Assembly: GCA_902619055.1 (NCBI GenBank)
Contig: CACNCW010000022.1
Coordinates: forward strand, 1-14,512
Direction: 5' to 3'
From: an uncultured Alphaproteobacteria bacterium
GTDB lineage: Bacteria; Pseudomonadota; Alphaproteobacteria; HIMB59; GCA-002718135
Length of the DNA: 14,512 nucleotides
Shown here: in pieces, positions 1 to 6,404 of the stretch
Layout of the letters: every line of letters begins with the position of its first letter
Numbering within the stretch: the first letter of the stretch is position 1
Position numbers and translations under genes: made by a program
Notes under the pieces: model-generated
Databases searched by the model: none
What the model saw: the letters and a program-made list of their open reading frames with translations, nothing else
Told to the model about the DNA's origin: nothing

Positions 1-582
1 GTATGTTGATGTTCCTGCAATAAGCCCTCCACCTCCACAACAACATAAATACAGATCAGGTTCAATTGATTGCTCTTTCAAATCATTTACAATTTCGATA
101 GCTGCAGTTCCCTGACCAGCAATTATATCTTCATCATCATAGGGTTTAATTAAAGCTCTGTTATCCTTCTTTTGAATTTCATTTCCTATCTCTTCTCTAC
201 TTTGAAAGTAAGTGTCATATAATATTACCTCTGCTCCATATTTTTTTGTATTTTCAATTTTTATTTGAGGTGCAGTTTTAGGCATTATTATTTTTGCACT
301 AATAGTATTAATCATAGATGCATAGGCAACAGCCTGTGCATGATTACCTGATGAATATGCTACTACACCTGAGTCTTTTACGGTTTCTATTAATTTTGTA
401 ATTTTATGTGTAGCTCCACGTAATTTAAATGATCCAGTATTTTGTAAATTCTCAAGTTTAAAATAAATTTCAGCTTCTAAAAGATTGTTTATGTAATCAT
501 TAGTTACCAAAGGAGTTTTTGTTACCTTTTGGTTGATTAATTTATAAGCATTATCAACATTTAAATAGCTAAAATCAGTCAT
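1..582 (-). CDS. Threonine dehydratase / serine racemase-type PLP enzyme, N-terminal part (cut by window edge)
   Basis: This is a fold-type II PLP enzyme of the threonine ammonia-lyase/serine racemase family. Such enzymes deaminate threonine or serine to 2-oxo acids, or racemise serine, in the cytoplasm. The 194 visible codons run open from the ATG at 580-582 to the window edge, so the C-terminus is missing. Visible landmarks are FKLRG with the presumed PLP lysine K53, the cofactor-binding SSGNHAQ motif near residue 80, a DDEDIIAGQGT stretch near residue 155 and the glycine-rich phosphate-binding loop GGGGLIAG at 183-190. Three consecutive cysteines (180-182) precede that loop. It is divergent from the DUF1289 gene. 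Whether an ACT regulatory domain follows (biosynthetic IlvA type) or not (catabolic or racemase type) cannot be seen, so no gene symbol is given. Family confidence is high; exact substrate is uncertain. Confidence 0.88.
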   Translation of the reverse strand, partial: MTDFSYLNVDNAYKLINQKVTKTPLVTNDYINNLLEAEIYFKLENLQNTGSFKLRGATHKITKLIETVKDSGVVAYSSGNHAQAVAYASMINTISAKIIMPKTAPQIKIENTKKYGAEVILYDTYFQSREEIGNEIQKKDNRALIKPYDDEDIIAGQGTAAIEIVNDLKEQSIEPDLYLCCCGGGGLIAGTSTY

Positions 583-643
583 AATTTTAAAGTTTTACAT
601 CGTTTTAATGGAATAAACTAAAAAAAAATATATGTATATTATC
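583..643. promoter_or_regulatory. Divergent intergenic region, presumed promoters in both directions
   Basis: These 61 bases separate the start codons of two divergent genes, so both promoters should lie here or reach into the coding sequences. The stretch is nearly all A and T, including a run of nine A at 621-629 region, and offers many possible -10 boxes but no convincing -35/-10 pair. No Shine-Dalgarno sequence is evident before either start. The call rests on gene orientation only. Confidence 0.4.
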
Positions 644-916
644 ATGGAACAGAACAAAGTAACTTCGCCTTGCATTAGCGTATGTAAAACTGACCCAATC
701 TCAGGATATTGTTACGGTTGTGGAAGAACCAATGAAGAAAAAGATATTTGGAAAGATGAAAATACTTCTAATGAATGGAAACAAAATAATTTATCTGAAC
801 TAAAATCTAGATTTTCAGATTGGCAGTTAAAAGCATTTGAAGAATCATATAAATCAAAAGTTGAAACGGGTTTATCTCTTATCAAAAAAAAATTAGCAGA
901 AAATCGTAAAAATTGA
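644..916 (+). CDS. DUF1289 family small cysteine-rich protein
   Basis: A 90-residue cytoplasmic protein of the DUF1289 family, whose biochemical role is unknown to me. The diagnostic N-terminal motif is present: C10-x3-C14-x8-C23-x2-C26, followed by GRTNEE, as in relatives that read roughly PCxxxCxxD...CxGCGRT. Four closely spaced cysteines suggest a metal site, probably zinc or an iron-sulfur centre, but this is inference. The rest is a charged, probably helical tail with WK and LKSR segments. The ATG at 644 is preferred over the in-frame ATG at 632, because the family motif begins soon after it and the four extra residues (MYII) look like non-coding AT-rich leader. Its TGA stop (914-916) overlaps the TTG start of the next gene, suggesting translational coupling. 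Confidence 0.85.
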   Translation: MEQNKVTSPCISVCKTDPISGYCYGCGRTNEEKDIWKDENTSNEWKQNNLSELKSRFSDWQLKAFEESYKSKVETGLSLIKKKLAENRKN

Positions 917-1476
917 AAAGTTTAATAATATTTGTTTTTATTTTATTTTTTTCATTCAATCTTAAATCTCAGAATACAATGATACTTGATAACTTAGAAA
1001 CACCCGGAGTTTCTTCTCAAGGTCAAAATTGGGCCTTTTTTACTGACGGAGTAATGGGTGGATTATCTCAGGGTAAAGCGATCATATCAAAAGTTAATGA
1101 TGTTAATTGTTATCATATGACAGGAGATGTCACGACTGAAAATAACGGTGGTTTTATTCAAATAAGAAATCAATTAAAACCTTCAATATCAACAGAAGAG
1201 TTTGAGGGTGTTTATTTTAAAGTGTTTGGTAATAATGAAGAGTATTCAATTCATGTAAGAACCGCTTTGACGATGGCTCCATGGCAATATTATAAATATA
1301 GTTTTAAAACTAATTCTCAGTGGACAGTAATAAAAGCACCCTTTAGTGAATTTAAAAAATCAAATGCATATCAACCAAAAAAGTTAGTTGGTCAGAATAT
1401 TAAAACATTAGGGCTAGTTGCTGGATTTAAAGATTTTCAAGCAGATATTTGTTTATCAGAAATTGGCTTTTATTAG
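913..1476 (+). CDS. Exported CIA30-domain protein (complex I intermediate-associated protein 30 family)
   Basis: A 187-residue protein with an N-terminal signal peptide (short basic start, hydrophobic residues 4-14, likely cut near residue 20), followed by a CIA30 domain over nearly all the rest. Family landmarks are W40, DGVMGG at 45-50 followed by S52 and G54, and NNGGFIQIR at 77-85. A beta-rich galactose-binding-like fold is expected. In mitochondria the family name comes from a complex I assembly factor; the bacterial exported versions have no established function that I know of, so a role in complex I is not claimed. The start is TTG at 913: the in-frame TAA at 907-909 rules out anything further upstream, and the next ATG (codon 23) would remove the signal peptide. 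The 3' end overlaps truA, on the other strand, by four bases. Confidence 0.82.
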   Translation: MKSLIIFVFILFFSFNLKSQNTMILDNLETPGVSSQGQNWAFFTDGVMGGLSQGKAIISKVNDVNCYHMTGDVTTENNGGFIQIRNQLKPSISTEEFEGVYFKVFGNNEEYSIHVRTALTMAPWQYYKYSFKTNSQWTVIKAPFSEFKKSNAYQPKKLVGQNIKTLGLVAGFKDFQADICLSEIGFY

Positions 1477-2207
1477 TAATCTATTTTCAATAAATATAAT
1501 CCTTCAGGTGGTGCAGTAACTCCTGCATATTCTCTTTTTTTGGATTGAATAATTTCTGAAATAGATTTTTCTATTTTACAAAGTCCTATATCAACCAGTG
1601 TACCGACCATGATTCTAACTTGAGAATGTAAAAAGGATTTAGCTGATATTAAAAAATTTATTTCATCATGATTAAAATTTATATCTAGTGAATTAATAGA
1701 TTTAATTGGTGATTTCGATTGGCAATTTATTGACCTAAAAGCAGACAAATCGAATTTGCCTATAAATTGTTGTGATTGTTTTATTATTTTTTCAGCATCT
1801 ATTTTTTTATGTACACACCAAACTTTGTTTTGCTCTAACGTAATTGGAGATCTTCTATTTAAGATCTTGTATTCATACCATCTCAATTTTGCTGAAAATC
1901 TTGAATTAAAATCTTTATCTACTTCTTCAGAATGTAAAATAGATATGGGTTGGGGTCTTAGATAATGATTAATGCCATCTCTAATAGTATCAGTATCAAA
2001 ATGTTGCTCTAATTCAAAATTAGCTACTTGTCCTCTTGCATGAACGCCTGCATCTGTTCGACCAGCTCCAAAAAGTGTTATTTTTTGTTTTGAAAGTTTT
2101 TCTATAGCCTCTTCAACCAATTGTTGAACGGAAGGACCATTTTCTTGACGTTGCCAACCAACATAATTAGTTCCATCATATTCTAATGTTATTTTGTAGT
2201 TAGGCAT
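1473..2207 (-). CDS. truA: tRNA pseudouridine(38-40) synthase TruA
   Basis: TruA converts uridines 38-40 in the anticodon arm of many tRNAs to pseudouridine in the cytoplasm. The 244-residue product begins with the typical LEYDGTNYVGWQRQ segment (8-21) and carries GAGRTDAGVHARGQV, with the catalytic aspartate at D52. A later FLHSQVRIMVGTL segment (near 192-204) and the C-terminal APPEGLYL motif are also family hallmarks. The length is slightly below the roughly 270 residues of the E. coli enzyme. It is the last gene of the ffs-dnaX-ybaB-recR-def-fmt-truA run, and its start lies inside the end of fmt (8-base overlap). It converges on the CIA30 gene with overlapping stop codons, and no hairpin terminator is visible between them. 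Confidence 0.97.
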   Translation of the reverse strand: MPNYKITLEYDGTNYVGWQRQENGPSVQQLVEEAIEKLSKQKITLFGAGRTDAGVHARGQVANFELEQHFDTDTIRDGINHYLRPQPISILHSEEVDKDFNSRFSAKLRWYEYKILNRRSPITLEQNKVWCVHKKIDAEKIIKQSQQFIGKFDLSAFRSINCQSKSPIKSINSLDINFNHDEINFLISAKSFLHSQVRIMVGTLVDIGLCKIEKSISEIIQSKKREYAGVTAPPEGLYLLKIDY

Positions 2208-3123
2208 TTATTACTTCATTAACCTTAAAACTATATCCCCGAAGAAAATCATCTTTAGAAATAGCATTTTTGCCTTCTCTTTGTAAAATTAGTGGTTCAA
2301 TACTTCCATCATTACACCCAATATCAAAGGTCTCGTTAAGAATTGTCGATGCATTACCGTTAGAGTTTGATTTTCTTGCTTTAATGATCTTAATTCTCTC
2401 ATTTTGTATAGTAAACCAAGCACCAGGTTTAGGTGAATGTGCTCTTATAAGATTTAAAACTTCATTTACAGATTTATTAAAATTAATTTTTCTGTTTAGT
2501 GAAGTAATTTTATTTGCATATGTTGCATCATTATCATCCTGATCAGAATAAGAAATTTTTTTATCAAATATAAGAGGAATAGTTTCCACTAATAATTTGA
2601 TTCCAACCTCTGTTAATTTTTGACTTAATTCATTTTTATTACAATCATCTTCTATATATACTTTTTTTTGATTAATAATTGGTCCAGCATCTAATTTTTC
2701 GATTAGCTGTATTATTGATACACCCGTCTCTTTATCACCATTCATTAGAGAATGCTCTATTGGGGCTGCACCCCTCCATCTAGGCAACAAAGAAACATGG
2801 ATATTGATACAACCAAATGGAGGTAAATCTAAAATATCTTTTGGCAATATTTTACCATATGCCATGACAATAATTAAATCAGGATTTAATTTTTTTACTA
2901 TCTCAATAGTATTTTTATCAAATATATTTGGACAAAAAACTTCAATGTTATTTTTATTAGCAAGTTGATGGACTTCAGATTTAATTATTTTCATTCCTCT
3001 AGATTTCTTTTTTGGGGGTTGTGAAAATACTGCGGAAATTATGAAATTACTTTTAATTAAAGTTTCAAGATAGTCAGAGGCTATTTTTGGCGAACCCATA
3101 AAAATTATTTTCTTATTATTCAT
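2200..3123 (-). CDS. fmt: Methionyl-tRNA formyltransferase
   Basis: Fmt transfers a formyl group from 10-formyl-tetrahydrofolate to initiator Met-tRNA. The 307-residue protein has the N-terminal formyltransferase fold: IFMGSP near residue 7, the basic SRGMK loop at 41-45 which in this family contacts the tRNA acceptor stem, and the catalytic triad in INIHVSLLPRWRG and EKLDAGPI. The residues N107, H109 and D145 correspond to E. coli N106, H108 and D144. The C-terminal OB-like domain covers roughly residues 205-305 and includes the PKPGAW motif. Its ATG shares one base with the def stop codon (TAATG), and its end overlaps truA. The def-fmt pairing is functionally natural, since Def removes the formyl group that Fmt adds. 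Confidence 0.97.
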   Translation of the reverse strand: MNNKKIIFMGSPKIASDYLETLIKSNFIISAVFSQPPKKKSRGMKIIKSEVHQLANKNNIEVFCPNIFDKNTIEIVKKLNPDLIIVMAYGKILPKDILDLPPFGCINIHVSLLPRWRGAAPIEHSLMNGDKETGVSIIQLIEKLDAGPIINQKKVYIEDDCNKNELSQKLTEVGIKLLVETIPLIFDKKISYSDQDDNDATYANKITSLNRKINFNKSVNEVLNLIRAHSPKPGAWFTIQNERIKIIKARKSNSNGNASTILNETFDIGCNDGSIEPLILQREGKNAISKDDFLRGYSFKVNEVINA

Positions 3124-3632
3124 TATTTTTTGTTTTTTAAAAATTTTTGTACTTTTTTGATCATTATATTCCTTTTTAATGAAGAAAGATAATCTACAAA
3201 TAACTTTCCAGAGAGATGATCGATTTCATGTTGTAAAATTCTTGATTCCACTCCACTAACTTCTTTTGTTATTTCTTTATTATTTTCATCTAAGTACTCG
3301 ATTACTATATTTTGAGGTCTCTCAATTTCTGCAAATTGTTCAGGAAGAGATAAACAACCCTCTTCCATAACAATTTTTTCTTCAGAGTATGAAACAATAT
3401 TTGGATTAAATAATGTATATTGTGTTTCTTTTTTAGTCTCTTGATCTACAAAAAATATAGTCACAATTTGTTTTAGAATTCCAATTTGATTTGCTGCTAA
3501 ACCTACACCTGGTGCTTTTATCATTATTTGCATCATTTTTTTGGCTATTTCTTTTTCCTTAATTCCAACAGACTGAATTTTATCTGCTTTTTGGCGTAAT
3601 AGTGGATTTGGTACGTAAAGTAATTTATCCAT
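3123..3632 (-). CDS. def: Peptide deformylase
   Basis: Def removes the N-terminal formyl group from nascent proteins as they leave the ribosome. The 169-residue protein has all three family motifs: GVGLAANQIG at 42-51, EGCLSLP at 91-97 with metal ligand C93, and HEIDHL at 135-140 with metal ligands H135 and H139 and catalytic E136. The metal is normally Fe2+ in vivo. Length is typical for the bacterial type 1 enzyme, and the C-terminus ends in a lysine-rich tail, which in E. coli helps ribosome contact; that role is inferred here. It follows recR after 6 bases and its stop overlaps the fmt start by one base, so it is almost certainly on the same transcript. Confidence 0.97.
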   Translation of the reverse strand: MDKLLYVPNPLLRQKADKIQSVGIKEKEIAKKMMQIMIKAPGVGLAANQIGILKQIVTIFFVDQETKKETQYTLFNPNIVSYSEEKIVMEEGCLSLPEQFAEIERPQNIVIEYLDENNKEITKEVSGVESRILQHEIDHLSGKLFVDYLSSLKRNIMIKKVQKFLKNKK

Positions 3633-3638
3633 TTTTAT

Positions 3639-4238
3639 TTATGTAATTTTTTTTCTAGATTGGAATGCTGTATTTAATGTGTTCTCATCTAAGTAGTGTA
3701 CTTCTCCACCCATAGGGATTCCTTGTGCAAGTCTTGTTACATTTAAATCTTTAAATTTTTCCAGTTTATCTGCAATAACAAAAGATGTTGTTTGTCCTTC
3801 CATAGTTGTACTTAAGGCAAGAATAATTTCTTTAACATTATTTTTTTCAATTCTGTTTAGTAGATGTTCTATTTTCAATTCATCAGTTCCTATACCTTGA
3901 ATCGCTGATAATGAACCGCCTAAAACATTATAGAGGCCACGATAAAATCCTACTTTTTCTAATGTCCACAAATCTGACACATCCTCAACAACACAAATTG
4001 TTGCTTTATCTCTTTTAGGATTTGCACAAATATTGCATGGATTTACCATGTCTATATTTCCACATTCTAAACACTCAATAATTTTATTATAAGATAAGTT
4101 TAAACTCTCAATTAAAGGAGATAAATTTTTATCTTTATTTTTTAATAAAAAAAGAGCAATTCTTTGAGCCGATCTTCTTCCTAATCCTGGAAGTTTTGAA
4201 ATATCATTTATTAATTTATCTATTGGGGATTGCTCCAT
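3639..4238 (-). CDS. recR: Recombination mediator protein RecR
   Basis: RecR acts with RecO (and RecF) to load RecA onto SSB-coated single-stranded DNA in gap repair. The 199-residue product shows the usual order: an N-terminal helix-hairpin-helix segment with KLPGLGRRSAQR (15-26), a four-cysteine zinc site at C56, C59, C68 and C71, and a Toprim domain from about residue 80 (ICVVEDVSDL) through the GGSLSAIQGIG segment. The C-terminal part contains LAQGIPMGGEVHYLD, matching the family's conserved RLAxGxPxGxxLEYxD-type end. It sits two bases after ybaB and six bases before def. The dnaX-ybaB-recR order is widely conserved in bacteria. Confidence 0.97.
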   Translation of the reverse strand: MEQSPIDKLINDISKLPGLGRRSAQRIALFLLKNKDKNLSPLIESLNLSYNKIIECLECGNIDMVNPCNICANPKRDKATICVVEDVSDLWTLEKVGFYRGLYNVLGGSLSAIQGIGTDELKIEHLLNRIEKNNVKEIILALSTTMEGQTTSFVIADKLEKFKDLNVTRLAQGIPMGGEVHYLDENTLNTAFQSRKKIT

Positions 4239-4240
4239 TT

Positions 4241-4564
4241 TTAGAAAGGAAGTTTCATTCCTGGAGGTAATGGTAGACCACCTGTGAGATTTTTCATTTC
4301 TTCTTGGGCTGCAGCTTCTCCTTTTTCTTTGGCATCATTTATTGCAGCGACGATCAGATCTTCAAGTATTTCTTTCTCATCTTGTTTAATCAAGCTATCA
4401 TCAATTGAAATTCTTTTGAAAATACCTTTTGCTGTAGCTGTTACTTTAATAAGACCTCCTCCAGAAGTACCTTCAACTTCAATATCATTTAATTTATTCT
4501 GTGCTTCAGCCATTTTCTTTTGCAACTGTTGAGCTTGCTTCATCATATTACCTAAATTAACCAT
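4241..4564 (-). CDS. ybaB: YbaB/EbfC family nucleoid-associated protein
   Basis: A 107-residue member of the YbaB/EbfC family, small dimeric DNA-binding proteins that associate with the nucleoid. The N-terminal helix MKQAQQLQKKMAEAQ, the central EGTSGGGLIKVTATAKG beta segment and the C-terminal GGLPLPPGMKLPF tail are all hallmarks of the family, and length is normal. It lies between dnaX and recR, as in many bacteria. Its ATG overlaps the dnaX stop by one base (TAATG), which favours termination-reinitiation coupling. Direct DNA binding in this organism is inferred from the family. Confidence 0.95.
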   Translation of the reverse strand: MVNLGNMMKQAQQLQKKMAEAQNKLNDIEVEGTSGGGLIKVTATAKGIFKRISIDDSLIKQDEKEILEDLIVAAINDAKEKGEAAAQEEMKNLTGGLPLPPGMKLPF

Positions 4565-6252
4565 TATTTCTCCTTTTTCATCTTTGGTTGATTTATATCT
4601 GTGTCATCATCATTTATTTCACCGAGTTCTGTAATAGCGTGAATTTTACTTTCAGGGAATTCTTTTAATATTTTTTTTACTTCTGGATGATTTTTCATTA
4701 TTTCAATTTCTTTTTGTTGGTTAATAATATCTTCATCATGCAAACTTTTTCCAAGATTGCTTGTAGATGAATGTATCTGCCATATTCTTCCAGTCCATTT
4801 AGAGATTAATTTCGCAACAGTTCTATTGAAGGCAGTGTCATTAATTTTAGATGTGTTTAGGGTAACTGCTCCTTCTTTAAAAGAGATTAACTTCACATCA
4901 TTGTATAACTTAGTGTGAAGTAATCCTTCTCTATTTTTAAAAAACATATCGACAAAATGTCTAAAGTCTTGAACATGTTTTATATTTACATTTTCTTTTG
5001 GTAAAATTTCTTTTTTATTTTCATTAAAGTTTAGAACTTTGTTACTTTCATTAGATTCATTTTGTATTTCAAGATTTTTTTCTAAGGGTTCTTTTTTTAC
5101 TACTTCGTTGTCCATTTTTTTAATTAGATCTTCTGGGCTTGGACCATCATGTAAATAAATAATTCTTAAAATAATCATTTCTCCATGTTGGTATAAATGA
5201 GAGCTATTTTGTAATTCTTGATACCCTTTGAATAAAATTTGCCAAATAATATTCAGATTATTTAATGTCATTTTTGTTGACAATTCAGCTCCCTTATTTC
5301 TTTCAAATTCAGGAATATAGATGTCATCTTTTAAATCTGGTGCTACCTTTATTTGGACAAGGAAATGTACTACGTTCAATAGTTCATCAAATATCATTGC
5401 TATATCTGCACCTAACTCATACAACTCTTTATACTTATTAATTGCGCCAAGGGCATCTCCTTCTAAAATAATTTCAATTAAGTTAAATATTTTTTCTCTA
5501 TCAGCTAATCCAAGCATGCTTATTACAGTTTGTGAGTCAACTTTTTCATTTGGACTAGTTATTGCTTGATCTAATAAACTAAGACCATCTCTTACAGATC
5601 CATCTGCTGATCTTACAAGTAGAGAAATAGCATCTAAATCTATAGCAATATTTTCTAGTTTGGAAATTTTAAGTAAATGATCTGATAAAATTTTATTCTC
5701 TATTCTATGTAAATCAAATCTCTGACACCTTGATAGAACAGTTATTGGTACTTTTTTTATTTCTGTTGTGGCAAAAATAAATTTAACATGTTCTGGTGGT
5801 TCTTCTAAAGTTTTAAGCAGCGCATTAAATGCACTTTTTGAAAGCATATGAACTTCATCAATTATAAATATTTTATAATCACCAATAACAGGTTTATATT
5901 TTACATTATCAATAATCTCTCTAATGTCATCAACGCCAGTATTAGAAGCTGCATCAATCTCAATCACATCAAGATTACTGTCGGAAGTTGTTGATTTGCA
6001 CGAATCACAATTTCCACATGGTTCACAATTTTTTTTATCTCTATTCTTACAATTAATACTCATCGCTATAAGTCTAGCAGTGGTAGTTTTTCCAACACCT
6101 CTGACACCTGTTAGAATATATGCGTGAGCAAGCCGGTCATTATTAATAGCGTTTGATAAAATTTTTACTAATAATTCTTGACCAATTAAATCTTCAAATT
6201 TTTGCGGTCTGTATTTTCTAGCTAAAACTTTATATTCTTTTTCTTCTGTCAT
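4564..6252 (-). CDS. dnaX: DNA polymerase III subunit tau (and possibly gamma)
   Basis: DnaX is the motor subunit of the clamp loader that places the beta sliding clamp at primer ends; full-length tau also bridges polymerase cores and helicase. The 562-residue product has Walker A GVRGVGKTT (49-57), a zinc module with C68, C79, C82 and C85, Walker B DEVH (132-135), the SRC motif (174-176), and sensor 2 with GSVRDG (218-223). The collar domain ends near residue 375. A charged linker and a divergent C-terminal tau domain follow. I chose the ATG at 6250-6252 (MTEEKEY): the frame stays open 33 bases further up, but that extension would translate the 3' strand of the SRP RNA. An A7 tract at codons 385-387 is a candidate frameshift site. 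Length is below the 643 residues of E. coli tau, mostly in the linker and tail. Confidence 0.96.
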   Translation of the reverse strand: MTEEKEYKVLARKYRPQKFEDLIGQELLVKILSNAINNDRLAHAYILTGVRGVGKTTTARLIAMSINCKNRDKKNCEPCGNCDSCKSTTSDSNLDVIEIDAASNTGVDDIREIIDNVKYKPVIGDYKIFIIDEVHMLSKSAFNALLKTLEEPPEHVKFIFATTEIKKVPITVLSRCQRFDLHRIENKILSDHLLKISKLENIAIDLDAISLLVRSADGSVRDGLSLLDQAITSPNEKVDSQTVISMLGLADREKIFNLIEIILEGDALGAINKYKELYELGADIAMIFDELLNVVHFLVQIKVAPDLKDDIYIPEFERNKGAELSTKMTLNNLNIIWQILFKGYQELQNSSHLYQHGEMIILRIIYLHDGPSPEDLIKKMDNEVVKKEPLEKNLEIQNESNESNKVLNFNENKKEILPKENVNIKHVQDFRHFVDMFFKNREGLLHTKLYNDVKLISFKEGAVTLNTSKINDTAFNRTVAKLISKWTGRIWQIHSSTSNLGKSLHDEDIINQQKEIEIMKNHPEVKKILKEFPESKIHAITELGEINDDDTDINQPKMKKEK

Positions 6253-6262
6253 TATAATTAAT

Positions 6263-6350
6263 GGAAGGAGTTGAGACCCAAACAAGATTGTTACAGCTGC
6301 TTCTTTTCAGATCTGACTGGATTAGCAATTTATTTGCCCTCAATCCTCCC
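6263..6350 (-). ncRNA. ffs: Bacterial small signal recognition particle RNA (4.5S)
   Basis: This is the RNA scaffold of the signal recognition particle, which binds Ffh and targets membrane proteins co-translationally. On the minus strand, 6298-6320 region reads CCAGTCAGATCTGAAAAG followed by AAGCAGC, matching the conserved domain IV of E. coli 4.5S RNA (CAGGTCAGGTCCGGAAGGAAGCAGC). It retains a TCT-GAAA-AGA GNRA-capped hairpin and the asymmetric internal loop bases. The two ends pair: GGGAGGATTGAG at the 5' end with CTCAACTCCTTCC at the 3' end, twelve pairs with one G-U and one bulged C. That closes a single long hairpin of about 88 bases. The exact ends are set from this pairing and may be off by a few bases. 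It lies directly upstream of dnaX on the same strand. Confidence 0.93.
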
Positions 6351-6356
6351 TGTAGC

Positions 6357-6362
6357 AATATA
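6357..6362 (-). promoter_or_regulatory. Probable -10 box of the ffs promoter
   Basis: On the minus strand this reads TATATT, one mismatch from TATAAT, and ends six bases before the inferred first G of the SRP RNA, which is the expected spacing. Upstream there is no clear -35 hexamer at 16-18 bases, only AT-rich sequence. The gap of 54 bases between pheA and ffs is the natural place for this promoter, but the assignment depends on the predicted RNA 5' end. Confidence 0.45.
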
Positions 6363-6404
6363 ACATTAATGTAAATAAAATATAAATAGACTTTTTAAAA
6401 AATC

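Noticed and set aside
1756..2542. Plus-strand open frames at 1756-1965 and 2270-2542
   Set aside because: They lie antisense inside truA and fmt, have no recognisable motifs and are shadows of strongly supported genes.
4284..6127. Plus-strand open frames at 4284-4532, 5321-5569 and 5924-6127
   Set aside because: They are antisense to ybaB and dnaX, and their Ser/Ile/Phe-rich composition is what reverse complements of these genes give.
6253..6285. Possible 11-residue N-terminal extension of DnaX starting at 6285
   Set aside because: It would translate the 3' strand of the SRP RNA, and the DnaX family starts close to the MTEEKEY-ARKYRP segment.
6391..6401. TTTTTAAAAA palindrome after pheA, considered as a terminator
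   Set aside because: It has no GC stem or loop and cannot form a stable intrinsic terminator.
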